64,000 nt of DNA from Mycolicibacterium hodleri (GCF_006439015.1 NZ_RCZG01000003.1:373278-437277); one strand, 5' to 3'. Positions 39,321-47,849 are shown, numbered from the stretch's first letter. The notes: generated by a model from the letters alone, not told the origin. Program-made: numbers and translations.

Positions 39321-40184
39321 GTGTCCGTATTCGTCGATATCGTGCCCGACGAGTCGCAGGTCGACTCTCCGGCCGAGCGCGCTGAGAAGAACAAGTGGCG
39401 CGGCCGCCTGACCCGGGCTGCGCTACCCCTTCTGTCGGTCGTGGTCTTCGGGGTCGCGTGGCAGCTCGCGGCGGCCAGCGGCATCTGGAATCAGACCTTC
39501 GTGCCCTACCCCAGCACGGTGTGGAAGGCCTTCATCGACGTTTCCACCACACATGACGGAACGCGCGGCTATGCCGGCTACCTGCTGTGGGAGCACCTCT
39601 ACATGACGCTGCGGCGGGTCTTCGCTGGCGTGGTCGTCGGTGTCGGGCTCGGCGTTGCGCTCGGTCTGGTCATGGGATCCGTTGGTTGGGTGCGCAGCGT
39701 CCTGGAGCCGTGGCTCACGTTCCTCCGCGCGCTTCCCCCGCTGGCGTACTTCTTCCTGCTCGTCATCTGGCTGGGCATCGACGAGGCCCCCAAGGTCACG
39801 CTGCTCGCGTTGGCGGCACTGCCGCCCGCCGCGGTTGCCACCACGGCGGCGGTCGTCGCCGCCCCCGTGGGCCTGACGGAGGCCGCGCGAGCGCTCGGCG
39901 CGACGCGTCTGCAGGTGGTCCGCGACGTCGTGGTGCCGTCGGCACTGCCCGAGACGTTTACCGGCATCCGGTTGTCGGTCGGCATGGCCTACTCGTCGGT
40001 GGTCGCCGCCGAACTGTTCAACGGCATCCCCGGAATCGGCGGCCTGGTCAAGGACGCAAGCAACTACAACAACACCCCCGTCGTTCTCGTCGGAATCTTC
40101 GCCATCGGATTCTCCGGCCTGATCATCGACGGTCTACTTCGCACCGCCGAGCGGCGTGCGGTCCCCTGGAGAGGAAAGATATGA
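39321..40184 (+). CDS. ABC transporter permease, taurine/sulfonate/nitrate type
   Basis: A 287-residue permease of the SsuC/TauC family with six or so membrane helices after a 35-residue charged N-terminus (SPAERAEKNKWRGR). The cytoplasmic coupling loop shows EAARALGATRLQVVRDVVVPSALPETFTGIR, the EAA motif. GTG 39321 has AGGA upstream; ATG 39267 is in frame but lacks a site. Its TGA overlaps the ATG of the binding protein (ATGA), and the ATPase follows, so the three make one importer. The substrate is an organosulfur or similar anion by family; not determined. Confidence 0.9.
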   Translation: MSVFVDIVPDESQVDSPAERAEKNKWRGRLTRAALPLLSVVVFGVAWQLAAASGIWNQTFVPYPSTVWKAFIDVSTTHDGTRGYAGYLLWEHLYMTLRRVFAGVVVGVGLGVALGLVMGSVGWVRSVLEPWLTFLRALPPLAYFFLLVIWLGIDEAPKVTLLALAALPPAAVATTAAVVAAPVGLTEAARALGATRLQVVRDVVVPSALPETFTGIRLSVGMAYSSVVAAELFNGIPGIGGLVKDASNYNNTPVVLVGIFAIGFSGLIIDGLLRTAERRAVPWRGKI

Positions 40185-41209
40185 GACTGAAGGCGTTACT
40201 GGCCGCGGTGGTCGTCGGGGCACTGGCGCTGGCCGGCTGCTCGGTGGACAACTCGGGCCAAGACTCTGCCAAGCCGACCATTCGCATTGGCTACCAGACC
40301 TTTCCGAGCGGCGACCTGATCGTCAAGAACAACAAGTGGCTCGAAGAGGCGCTGCCCGACTACAACATCAAGTGGATCAAGTTCGACTCAGGAGCCGACA
40401 TCAATACGGCGTTCATCGCCAAGGAACTCGACTTCGGTGCGTTGGGCTCTAGCCCGGTCGCCCGTGGTCTGTCCGCGCCATTGAACATCCCGTACAAGGT
40501 CGCGTTCGTGCTCGACGTGGCTGGCGACAACGAGGCACTCGTCGCTCGCAACGGCAGTGGCGTCAACACCATCGCCGATCTGAGGGGCAAGCGTGTCGGC
40601 ACGCCGTTCGCGTCCACCGCGCATTACAGCCTGCTGGCCGCGCTGGCCCAGAACAACCTGTCTCCCAGCGACGTCCAGCTCGTCGACCTTCAGCCGCAGG
40701 CGATTCTGGCAGCGTGGGAGCGCGGGGACATCGACGCCGCCTACACCTGGCTACCGACGCTGGACGACCTGCGCAAGACGGGCAAGGATCTGATCACCAG
40801 CCGCCAATTGGCCAAGGATGGCAAGCCCACGCTGGATCTCGGGGCCGTCGCCGACGACTTCGCGTCCGCGCATCCCGAGATCGTCGATAGCTGGCGTCAG
40901 CAACAGGCCCGAGCGCTCACCACCATCAAGGACGAACCCGATGCCGCGGCCAAGGCGATTGCCGCCGAGATCGGCCTGACGCCGGAAGTCGTTGCGGGAC
41001 AGCTGAAGCAGGGTATCTATCTGGCTCCGGCGGAGCTGACGTCGCCCGAGTGGCTCGGCACCGACGGTTCCCCGGGCAAGATCGCGAACAACCTGGAGAG
41101 CGCCTCGCAGTTCCTCGCCGCGCAGAAGCAGATTCCCACCGCCGCGCCGCTGAAGACCTTCCAGGACGCGATCTACACCAAGGGACTGCCGGATGCCCTC
41201 AAGCAGTAG
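40181..41209 (+). CDS. ABC transporter substrate-binding lipoprotein (TauA/SsuA-like)
   Basis: A 342-residue lipoprotein. The signal peptide ends in LALAGC, giving lipidated Cys20. The mature domain begins PTIRIGYQTFPSGDLIVKNNKWLEE and shows the two-lobed aliphatic sulfonate-binding pattern (DINTAFIAKELDFGALGSSP, GKRVGTPFASTAHYSLLAAL, WERGDIDAAYTWLPTLDDL). Likely ligand taurine or another alkylsulfonate. The last 17 bases overlap the ATPase gene. Order permease-binding protein-ATPase differs from tauABC in E. coli. Confidence 0.9.
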   Translation: MRLKALLAAVVVGALALAGCSVDNSGQDSAKPTIRIGYQTFPSGDLIVKNNKWLEEALPDYNIKWIKFDSGADINTAFIAKELDFGALGSSPVARGLSAPLNIPYKVAFVLDVAGDNEALVARNGSGVNTIADLRGKRVGTPFASTAHYSLLAALAQNNLSPSDVQLVDLQPQAILAAWERGDIDAAYTWLPTLDDLRKTGKDLITSRQLAKDGKPTLDLGAVADDFASAHPEIVDSWRQQQARALTTIKDEPDAAAKAIAAEIGLTPEVVAGQLKQGIYLAPAELTSPEWLGTDGSPGKIANNLESASQFLAAQKQIPTAAPLKTFQDAIYTKGLPDALKQ

Positions 41210-41990
41210 CCAGCCGACGGACGTTGAGTCGGGCCTTCGCGGTGGTGTGCGGATTGAGAACCTCGCGCATCGCTATGGGGACGTAACTGCGCTCGGCCCA
41301 GTCGATCTCGACGTCGAGCCCGGTGCCTTCCTGGTTCTGGTCGGGGCGTCGGGGTGTGGAAAGAGCACCCTGCTGCGGCTGATCGCCGGCTTCGAGGAGC
41401 CGACCGCCGGCCGCGTGCAGGTGTCCGGCGATGCGCCGACTCCGGGCGTCACCGCGGGTGTCGTATTCCAACAGCCGCGGCTGTTCCCCTGGCGCACCGT
41501 CGGCGGAAACGTCGACCTGGCGCTGAAGTATGCCCAGGTGCCGAAGGATCGGCGGGCCGAGCGCCGCGACCAACTGCTCAACCGGGTGGGGCTCGAGGGC
41601 ACGGCCGACCGCAAGATCTGGGAGATCAGCGGCGGCCAGCAGCAGCGAGTGGCGATAGCCAGGGCGTTGGCCGCCGATACCCCGCTCTTCCTGCTCGACG
41701 AGCCGTTCGCCGCGCTCGACGCGCTCACCAGGGAGCGACTCCAGGAGGATGTCCGTCAGGTCAGTTCGGAGACCGGGCGGACGACGGTCTTCGTCACGCA
41801 CAGTGCCGACGAAGCCGCGTTCCTCGGTTCGCGCATCGTGGTTCTGACCCGTAGGCCTGGACAGATTGCGCTGGATCTACCGGTGGATCTGCCACGGACG
41901 GGAATCGATCCCGACGAGCTGCGGCGTTCCGCTGAGTACTCCCGGCTGCGCGCGGAGGTGGGTCAGGCCGTCAAGGCGGCAGCAGCTTAG
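41193..41990 (+). CDS. ABC transporter ATPase (TauB/SsuB-like)
   Basis: A 265-residue ATPase. Walker A is GASGCGKST, the Q-loop is VFQQPRLFPWRTV, the signature is ISGGQQQRVAIARAL, Walker B is LFLLDEPFAALD, and the switch His is in TVFVTHSADEAAFLGSRIVV. It drives the upstream permease at the inner face of the membrane. It starts inside the binding-protein gene (17-base overlap) at ATG 41193, which fits translational coupling. A strong hairpin terminator follows 18 bases after the stop. Confidence 0.93.
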   Translation: MPSSSSQPTDVESGLRGGVRIENLAHRYGDVTALGPVDLDVEPGAFLVLVGASGCGKSTLLRLIAGFEEPTAGRVQVSGDAPTPGVTAGVVFQQPRLFPWRTVGGNVDLALKYAQVPKDRRAERRDQLLNRVGLEGTADRKIWEISGGQQQRVAIARALAADTPLFLLDEPFAALDALTRERLQEDVRQVSSETGRTTVFVTHSADEAAFLGSRIVVLTRRPGQIALDLPVDLPRTGIDPDELRRSAEYSRLRAEVGQAVKAAAA

Positions 41991-42007
41991 GTCCGTGCTT
42001 AGGGACG

Positions 42008-42046
42008 AAATCTGCCGCGGCGCCCGTAGGCGTCGCGGCAGATTTT
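42008..42046. terminator. Strong bidirectional intrinsic terminator
   Basis: A 17-bp stem, AAATCTGCCGCGGCGCC (42008-42024) with GGCGTCGCGGCAGATTT (42029-42045), one mismatch, loop CGTA. The arms end in A and T runs on either side, so it works for the ABC transporter from the left and the small gene from the right. Confidence 0.88.
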
Positions 42047-42054
42047 GGTGAAGG

Positions 42055-42165
42055 CTAAACCGGTGGGTACGCGGGCGGCGGATACACGCCGCGCAGGCCC
42101 CAGGGGATGAAGTTGAAGAAGTATTCGGCTTCGTCGCTGATGTCGTAGTCCGGATTCGGGTCCAT
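42055..42165 (-). CDS. 36-residue protein, aromatic and proline-rich
   Basis: A short open frame with ATG at 42165 and a consensus Shine-Dalgarno GGAGG five bases upstream. It begins MDPNPDYDISDEAEYFFNF and ends IPWGLRGVYPPPAYPPV: acidic at first, then a short hydrophobic stretch and a proline-tyrosine tail. The stop is nine bases before the strong terminator, so it has its own Shine-Dalgarno and terminator. There is no signal peptide and no cysteine. The function is unknown; I do not recognise it. Possible roles are a small membrane-associated peptide or a regulator of the adjacent TetR-FadE genes, from which it is divergent. Confidence 0.6.
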   Translation of the reverse strand: MDPNPDYDISDEAEYFFNFIPWGLRGVYPPPAYPPV

Positions 42166-42255
42166 CTGTACCTCCAAGCGAGCGATTACTTGGCCGAAGT
42201 GTAACCCGCGCCACCCCTCGCCAAACAGAGCAAGTTTCGGTTTGCCTAGACTGGA

Positions 42256-42271
42256 CCAACCAGTTGATTGG
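42256..42271. promoter_or_regulatory. Operator candidate, CCAACCAGTTGATTGG
   Basis: A near-palindrome (CCAAyCA/TGrTTGG) 40 bases before the TetR start and 91 bases before the divergent 36-residue gene. It matches 14 of 16 bases of the site at 1982-1997 before the aldehyde dehydrogenase gene. TTGGCA overlapping its right arm could serve as a -35. The TetR at 42311 is the likely binder. Confidence 0.55.
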
Positions 42272-42296
42272 CACCCGGGCGACGGCCCGGCCTACA

Positions 42297-42310
42297 TATA
42301 GTGAGTCGTC
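42297..42310 (+). promoter_or_regulatory. -10 element for a near-leaderless tetR transcript
   Basis: TATAGT (42297-42302) fits TANNNT and ends eight bases before the ATG at 42311. No Shine-Dalgarno is visible. Confidence 0.45.
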
Positions 42311-42994
42311 ATGTCCACCGAGTCAGATTCCCTTCGCGCAAGCGGGTCATCGGCCACCTCGCCGAACGGCCTGACCCGCCGTGAGGAGCTGCTCGCGGTC
42401 GCCACCAAGCTGTTCGCCGCGCGGGGCTACCACGGCACCCGGATGGACGACGTCGCCGACGCAGTGGGCCTTAACAAGGCCACGGTCTACCACTACTACG
42501 CCAGCAAGTCGCTGATTCTCTTCGACATCTGCAAGAGCGCCGCCGACTTCACCATGGACGCGCTGCACGACGACCCGTCGGCATCGGCGCGCGAGATGAT
42601 CTACCACTTCACCCGTCGACTGCTGGTCGGCATCGCCAGCGACGTCGAGCGCGGAGCGGTGTACTTCCAGGAGGCGCCCTACATCACCGAATGGTTCACC
42701 GAGGAGCAGGTGGCCTACATCCGCAAGGCGGAGTCCACGGTGTACGAGCACGTCCGCGACGTCATCGACCGCGGCATCGCCAGCGGCGAGTTCTACGACT
42801 GCGACTCGCACGTGCTGGCACTCGGCTACATCGGCATGACGCTGGGTTCGTATCGTTGGCTCCGGCCGCAGGGGCGCCGCACCGCGCAGGAGATCGCCGT
42901 CGAGTTCAGCACCGCGCTGCTGCGGGGCTTGATCCGCGACGAAGCCGTCCGTACCGAAGAGCCCCTCGGCATCGACCTCGCGGAGACGACGTGA
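42311..42994 (+). CDS. TetR-family regulator, FadE-linked
   Basis: A 227-residue TetR protein. A 20-residue disordered start precedes the DNA-binding domain (about 22-68): REELLAVATKLFAARGYHGT, then MDDVADAVGLNKATVYHYYASKSLILFDI. The C-terminal domain is about 160 residues long with an aromatic segment YFQEAPYITEWFTEEQVAYI that may line the ligand pocket. The gene overlaps the acyl-CoA dehydrogenase by four bases (GTGA), so it probably senses an acyl-CoA or fatty acid and controls its own operon through the palindrome at 42256, and perhaps the operon at 2038. Confidence 0.9.
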   Translation: MSTESDSLRASGSSATSPNGLTRREELLAVATKLFAARGYHGTRMDDVADAVGLNKATVYHYYASKSLILFDICKSAADFTMDALHDDPSASAREMIYHFTRRLLVGIASDVERGAVYFQEAPYITEWFTEEQVAYIRKAESTVYEHVRDVIDRGIASGEFYDCDSHVLALGYIGMTLGSYRWLRPQGRRTAQEIAVEFSTALLRGLIRDEAVRTEEPLGIDLAETT

Positions 42995-44793
42995 AGTCCA
43001 CCCTGCTGTCGCGACGCGACCTCGACTTCCTGCTCTACGAATGGCTTCGCGTCGACGAGCTGACCAAGCGGCAACGCTTCGCCGAGCACTCCCGTGACAC
43101 GTTCGACGGAGTACTCGACCTCAGCGAGGAACTCGCCGAGAAGTACTTTGCGCCGCACAACAAGAAGAGTGACGCCAACGAGCCGACCTTCGACGGCACC
43201 CGGGTCGTCGTCATCGATGAAGTCAGGGAGGCCATCGAGGCGTTCGCGCAGGCCGACCTGATCGGCGCCAGCATGGACGAGGCCCTCGGTGGAGCTCAGC
43301 TGCCGGTCTGCGTGGCGCAGGCGGCGTTCGCCTACGTCTCGGCGGCCAATGTCAGCACCTCGGGCTACCTGATGTTGACGATCGCCAACGCGAACCTCAT
43401 CGCGAAGTTCGGCGACGACGAGCAGATCGATTCGTTCGTCAAACCGATGCTCGCAGGGCGCTTCTCGGGCACGATGGCACTCTCCGAGACGCAGGCGGGT
43501 TCGTCGCTGGCCGACATCGTGACCCGAGCGGAACCGCGGGACGACGGCAGTTACCGGCTGTTCGGCTCCAAGATGTGGATCTCCGGAGCCGAACACGAAC
43601 TCACCGACAACATCGTCAACCTGGTGTTGGCGAAGATCCCGGGTGGGCCTGCGGGAACCAAGGGCATCTCGTTGTTCGTCGTGCCGAAGTACCTCGTCGG
43701 CGCCGACGGTTCGATCGGGGAGCGCAACGACGTCACCCTGGCCGGGCTGAATCACAAGATGGGCCAACGCGGTATCAGCAACACCGTGCTGAACTTCGGC
43801 GAAGGTGTTCACACGCCGAACGGGGAGGCGGGCGCAGTCGGTTACCTCGTCGGCGAACCGCACCGCGGACTGATGTACATGTTCCACATGATGAACGAGG
43901 CCCGCCTGGCCGTCGGAATGGGTGCGGTATCGCTGGGTTATACGGGCTATCTGAAGTCCGTCGAGTATGCGCGGATCCGTGCGCAGGGGAGGCTGGTCAA
44001 GGATTCGTCGACGCCGCAGGTGCCGATCGTCGATCATGCCGACGTGAAGCGAATGCTGTTGGCGCAGAAGTCCTACGTCGAAGGCGGTCTCGCCCTGGGC
44101 CTGTACTGCACCAAGCTCATCGACCTGCAGCGCACCGCGGAATCAGCCGAAGAAGCCGAGCACGTGACGGACCTGCTCGACATCCTGGTTCCGGTCGCCA
44201 AGAGCTGGCCGTCGCAGTGGTGCCTCGAGGCGAACAGCCTGGCGATTCAGGTACACGGCGGCTACGGCTACACCCGTGAGTACGACGTCGAGCAGCACTA
44301 CCGTGACAACAGGCTGAACCCGATCCACGAAGGCACCCATGGCATTCAGAGCCTGGACCTCTTGGGCCGCAAGGTCACTCAGCGCGACGGCGCCAGCATC
44401 GCGGAGTTGGGCCGCGCCGTAGCGGCGACGATCGCACAGGGCACTGCTGCGGGCGGGGAGGCGGCCGAGCTCGCCGCCCTGCTGGATTCGTCGTGGCAGC
44501 GGCTCGTCGAGGTGACGACGGCGATGTTCGCCACCGGTGACGCCGAGGCAACTCTCGCCAACAGCGCCATCTATCTCGAGGCGTTCGGGCACGTCGTCAT
44601 GGCGTGGATCTGGTTGGAGCAGTTCATCGTGGCCGAGAACGCAGACGAAGACTTCTCCAGCGATTTCTACAGTGGCAAACGCCAGGCCGCCAGGTACTTC
44701 TTCCGCTACGAACTCCCCAGGACCGCACCGCAACTGGACCTGTTGGAGGCGCTCGATCGCACTACGCTGGAGATGCGCTCCGCCTGGTTCTAG
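42991..44793 (+). CDS. Large acyl-CoA dehydrogenase (about 600 residues, DmdC/FadE5-like)
   Basis: A 600-residue enzyme of the long acyl-CoA dehydrogenase type, with an added C-terminal helical domain (about 460-600). Motifs are ALSETQAGSSLADIVTRA, SKMWISGAEHEL, FHMMNEARLAVGMGAVSLGY, YARIRAQGR, VHGGYGYTREYDVEQHYRDNRLNPIHEGTHGIQ. The catalytic Glu is in NPIHEGTHGIQ. Family members use long-chain acyl-CoAs (FadE5) or 3-methylmercaptopropionyl-CoA (DmdC); the exact substrate is unknown. GTG start overlaps the TetR stop, and the stop overlaps that of the convergent alcohol dehydrogenase by four bases. Confidence 0.9.
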   Translation: MKSTLLSRRDLDFLLYEWLRVDELTKRQRFAEHSRDTFDGVLDLSEELAEKYFAPHNKKSDANEPTFDGTRVVVIDEVREAIEAFAQADLIGASMDEALGGAQLPVCVAQAAFAYVSAANVSTSGYLMLTIANANLIAKFGDDEQIDSFVKPMLAGRFSGTMALSETQAGSSLADIVTRAEPRDDGSYRLFGSKMWISGAEHELTDNIVNLVLAKIPGGPAGTKGISLFVVPKYLVGADGSIGERNDVTLAGLNHKMGQRGISNTVLNFGEGVHTPNGEAGAVGYLVGEPHRGLMYMFHMMNEARLAVGMGAVSLGYTGYLKSVEYARIRAQGRLVKDSSTPQVPIVDHADVKRMLLAQKSYVEGGLALGLYCTKLIDLQRTAESAEEAEHVTDLLDILVPVAKSWPSQWCLEANSLAIQVHGGYGYTREYDVEQHYRDNRLNPIHEGTHGIQSLDLLGRKVTQRDGASIAELGRAVAATIAQGTAAGGEAAELAALLDSSWQRLVEVTTAMFATGDAEATLANSAIYLEAFGHVVMAWIWLEQFIVAENADEDFSSDFYSGKRQAARYFFRYELPRTAPQLDLLEALDRTTLEMRSAWF

Positions 44794-45890
44794 GCGAACT
44801 CGATGATCTGGCGTACCGCGCGGCCGTCGGCGAGTTCGTCCATGCCTTCGTTGATCCGATCCAGGCCGATGGTCGACGACACCAGGGCCTCGATCGGAAG
44901 CCGGCCCTCCCGCCAGAGCGAGACGAAGCGCGGGATGTCCCGCGCCGGCACCGCGGACCCCAGGTAGCTACCGATCAACGACCGGCCCTCGGCGACGAAG
45001 CCCAACGGCGACAAGCTGATTCGGGCATCCGGGTGGGGGAGTCCGACCGTGACGGTGCGGCCGCCCGGTGCGGTGAGTCCGATGGCGGTCTCCAGAGCGG
45101 CGGGGTGGCCCGCGGCTTCGATGACGATCCGCGCCTTCAAATCGCCCGCCTCTTCGGGGGTGATGACGGCGTGCGCGCCGAGGTCCTTGGCCCTCGCAAG
45201 CTTGTCCGGTAGTTGGTCGACGGCGACGACCTCGACGTCGTCGTGCGCCAGCGCGGTCAGCAGCGCCGCCATCCCCACGCCGCCCATGCCAACGATCGCG
45301 ACGGTGTCACCGGGCCGTGGCTGGCCGGCGTTCAGCACTGCGCCGCCGCCCGTGAGCACGGCACAGCCCAACAGGGACGCCACCACCGGCGGCACGTCGC
45401 GGTCCACGGGCACGACGGAGCGGCGGTCGACGACGGCATGCGTCGCGAACGCCGAGACGCCCAAATGATGCAGCACCGGGTGGCCGTCGGCGGTCAGCCG
45501 CGTGCCGCCGCTCAGCAGGACACCCTCGCCGTTTGCGGCGCTGCCGGGGATGCACGGTGCGAGCCCGTCGGTGTCGCAGGCCGAGCACTCAGCACACCGT
45601 GGGAGGAACGTCATGACGACGCGTTGCCCCACGGTGACGTCCTCCACTCCGGCGCCCACCTGCTCGACGATGCCTGCCGCTTCGTGGCCTAACAGCATCG
45701 GCACCGGCCGGACGCGTGAGCCGTTGACCACCGACAGGTCGGAGTGGCACAAACCCGCCGCCTCGATACGGACAAGCAACTCGGTGTCACGGGGCGGTGC
45801 GAGCTCGAGGTCCATGATCGTCAACGGCTTGGACTCGGCATAGCGAGGTGGTGCCCCGAGACGGTCGAGGACGGCTCCGCGGATCTTCAC
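44790..45890 (-). CDS. adhE1: Zinc-dependent alcohol dehydrogenase (Rv0162c-like)
   Basis: A 366-residue MDR alcohol dehydrogenase of the class III-like group. Catalytic zinc ligands include Cys48 (AAGLCHSD) and His69-Glu70 (LLGHEAAG). The structural zinc set Cys99, Cys102, Cys105, Cys113 is complete (PRCAECSACDTDGLAPC). The cofactor site is VAIVGMGGVGMAALLTAL, with VVAVDQL, an Asp that favours NAD+. It probably oxidises alcohols, possibly long-chain or aryl. GTG 45890 starts the protein with VKIRGAVLDRLG, the usual beginning; longer in-frame starts would overlap the divergent thioesterase promoter. It is divergent from an Rv0163-like gene, as in Mtb. Confidence 0.9.
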   Translation of the reverse strand: MKIRGAVLDRLGAPPRYAESKPLTIMDLELAPPRDTELLVRIEAAGLCHSDLSVVNGSRVRPVPMLLGHEAAGIVEQVGAGVEDVTVGQRVVMTFLPRCAECSACDTDGLAPCIPGSAANGEGVLLSGGTRLTADGHPVLHHLGVSAFATHAVVDRRSVVPVDRDVPPVVASLLGCAVLTGGGAVLNAGQPRPGDTVAIVGMGGVGMAALLTALAHDDVEVVAVDQLPDKLARAKDLGAHAVITPEEAGDLKARIVIEAAGHPAALETAIGLTAPGGRTVTVGLPHPDARISLSPLGFVAEGRSLIGSYLGSAVPARDIPRFVSLWREGRLPIEALVSSTIGLDRINEGMDELADGRAVRQIIEFA

Positions 45891-45924
45891 GGGTACAGCT
45901 TGCACGTCCTGACAGACTTGCGCG

Positions 45925-46374
45925 ATGAGCGCTAGCGAGCGAGAGCTGACGTCGCGCGATTTCCCGGTGCACTGGCCGGTGCTGACGCGGTGGACGGACA
46001 ACGACATGTTCGGCCATCTCAACAACGCGGTGTACTACGAACTGTTCGACACCGCGATCAACGCGTGGCTCAATACCGCCGCGGGTGTCGATCCGGTGAC
46101 TGCGCCTTGGCTGGGGGTGGTCGCCGAGTCCGGCTGCCGCTACTTCGCGGAGCTGCATTTTCCCGACCCGCTGGTGGTCGGGTTGGCCGTTACCCGACTC
46201 GGCACCAGCAGCGTCACCTATCGGCTCGCGGTCTTCCCGCCGGGTGAGGACGCAGCCGTCGCGGCCGTCGGCCACTGGGTGCACGTCTACGTGGATCGAG
46301 CGACGCGCAGGCCGACTGCCATCCCCGAAGACATCCGGTCGCTGCTCGCGACCGCCTTGGCTCCGCCAGATTGA
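45925..46374 (+). CDS. Acyl-CoA thioesterase, 4HBT hot-dog fold (Rv0163-like)
   Basis: A 149-residue single hot-dog domain protein. TRWTDNDMFGHLNNAVYYELFDTAIN carries the catalytic Asp and the following His of the 4-hydroxybenzoyl-CoA thioesterase/YbgC type; SGCRYFAELHFPDPLVVGLAVTR, YRLAVF, and HWVHVYVDRATRRP complete the fold. It should hydrolyse acyl-CoA; chain length unknown. A CAGACT six bases before the ATG may be a -10 for a leaderless transcript. It is divergent from adhE1 (34 bases between starts), as in the Mtb order Rv0162c-Rv0163. Confidence 0.88.
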   Translation: MSASERELTSRDFPVHWPVLTRWTDNDMFGHLNNAVYYELFDTAINAWLNTAAGVDPVTAPWLGVVAESGCRYFAELHFPDPLVVGLAVTRLGTSSVTYRLAVFPPGEDAAVAAVGHWVHVYVDRATRRPTAIPEDIRSLLATALAPPD

Positions 46375-46428
46375 CGTTTTGCAGGCGGCGACTCGAACTT
46401 TCTCTGCACAACGCCGATCTCGCGGAAG

Positions 46429-47373
46429 CTACCCCTGTCCGTCCAGCCAGGCGGTGATGGCGTTGACCGCGTCGCGGAAGAAGATCCGGTACGGGCGGTC
46501 GGCGACGTAGCCGATGTGCGGGGTGGCGAGCACGTTGGCATGTCTGCGCAGCGGGTGGTCGGCGGGCAGCGGCTCGATGTCGAACACGTCGAGGGCGGCG
46601 CCGGCGATGGATCCCGAGCGCAGGGCGTCGACGAGAGCCGTCTCGTCGACGATCGGCCCTCGCGAGGTATTCACCAGTAGCGCGGTCGGTTTCATGGCCG
46701 CGAGCTCGGCTGGTCCGACCAGCCCGCGGGAGCGCTCGCCGAGCTTCAGGTGGACCGTCAGAACGTCCGCGGCGGCGAAGAACTCCTCGCGGGGCAGGTA
46801 GCGGGCGCCGGCCTGCTGCGCAGCCTCAGGGGTCAGGTTGGTGCTCCATGCGACCACGTCCATGCCGAACGCCTCGCCGATGCGTGCCACCCGCGCCCCG
46901 ATCCGCCCCAGCCCGAGGACACCGAGCACGCGACGGTCCAGTTCCCGCCCGACGGTCGTCTGCCAGCCACCGTCGGCCACCGCCTGCCGCTCGACGACCA
47001 GGTTGCGAGCCGCGCCGAGGATCAGTGCCCAGGTCAGCTCGACGGTCGAGGCGACCGAGCCCCCGGTGTGCGCGACGTGGATTCCCGCCTCGGCGGTCGT
47101 AGCCATGTCGATCGACGCGTTCTGTGGACCTGTCGACGCGATCATGCGAAGCCGGGGCAATCGTTCGATCACATTGCGCGGCAACGGTGTCCGCTCCCGC
47201 ATCACCATAACCACGTCGAAGGGAGCGAGGCGCTCGACGAGCTCGTCGACATCGGCGAGGTGGTCGTTGAACACGGTGACGTCGGCTCGCGCCGTGACCG
47301 GCACCCAGTCCGCCGTGCTCAACGCCACGTTCTGGTAGTCGTCGAGAATCGCGATCTGCATGCGGGTGCTCAT
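46429..47373 (-). CDS. D-2-hydroxyacid dehydrogenase
   Basis: A 314-residue member of the D-isomer-specific 2-hydroxyacid dehydrogenase family. The Rossmann motif is GVLGLGRIGARVARIGEAFG, with the following WSTN; the catalytic Arg is in NTSRGPIVDETALVDAL, Glu in FDIEPLPADHPL, and His in NVLATPHIGYV. Its role is NAD(P)H-dependent interconversion of 2-keto and D-2-hydroxy acids; the substrate is not apparent. It lies between Rv0163-like and TB18.5 genes that I recall as adjacent in Mtb, so it is an insertion in this lineage or a loss in Mtb. Divergent from TB18.5, with 41 bases between. Confidence 0.9.
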   Translation of the reverse strand: MSTRMQIAILDDYQNVALSTADWVPVTARADVTVFNDHLADVDELVERLAPFDVVMVMRERTPLPRNVIERLPRLRMIASTGPQNASIDMATTAEAGIHVAHTGGSVASTVELTWALILGAARNLVVERQAVADGGWQTTVGRELDRRVLGVLGLGRIGARVARIGEAFGMDVVAWSTNLTPEAAQQAGARYLPREEFFAAADVLTVHLKLGERSRGLVGPAELAAMKPTALLVNTSRGPIVDETALVDALRSGSIAGAALDVFDIEPLPADHPLRRHANVLATPHIGYVADRPYRIFFRDAVNAITAWLDGQG

Positions 47374-47402
47374 CGGGTTCCATGGTGACAGGTGGCCGAC
47401 GA

Positions 47403-47414
47403 TAAACTCGCCCG
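47403..47414 (+). promoter_or_regulatory. -10 element for a leaderless TB18.5 transcript
   Basis: TAAACT (47403-47408), TANNNT, ends exactly six bases before the ATG at 47415. There is no Shine-Dalgarno. Confidence 0.5.
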
Positions 47415-47849
47415 ATGCCGCTCGTGAGCAAGACCGTCGAGGTCGACGCCTCCGCCGAATCGATCATGGCGATCGTCGCCGACTTCGAGGCCTACCCCCA
47501 GTGGAACGATGAGATCAAGGCCTGCTGGGTGCTCGCGCACTACGACGACGGCCGCCCCAGCCAGTTGCGCCTCGACACCTCCGTGCAGGGCATGGACGGC
47601 ACCTACATTCAGGCCGTCTACTACCCGGGTGAGAATCAGATCCAGACCGTCATGCAGCAGGGAGACCTCTTCTCCAAGCAGGAGCAGGTCTTCTCCGTCG
47701 TCGAGATGGGTCCGACGTCGCTGCTGACCGTCGACATGGACGTCGAGCTCTCGATGCCGGTCCCCGCGATGATGGTGAAGAAGGTAGTCAACGATGCCCT
47801 CGACCACTTGGCGGGCAATCTCAAGAAGCGCGCCGAGGCACTGGGCTAG
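47415..47849 (+). CDS. TB18.5: SRPBCC/START-like protein TB18.5 (Rv0164-like)
   Basis: A 144-residue polyketide cyclase/dehydrase-type (SRPBCC) protein: TVEVDASAESIMAIVADFEA, YPQWNDEIKACWVL, YYPGENQIQTVMQQGDLFSKQEQVF, and a long C-terminal helix VKKVVNDALDHLAGNLKKRAE closing the cavity. The fold binds hydrophobic ligands; no catalytic role is known. Its last 18 bases, including the stop, are tandemly repeated directly downstream (47850-47867), so a readthrough product would gain only five residues before a second in-frame stop. Convergent with mce1R. Confidence 0.9.
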   Translation: MPLVSKTVEVDASAESIMAIVADFEAYPQWNDEIKACWVLAHYDDGRPSQLRLDTSVQGMDGTYIQAVYYPGENQIQTVMQQGDLFSKQEQVFSVVEMGPTSLLTVDMDVELSMPVPAMMVKKVVNDALDHLAGNLKKRAEALG

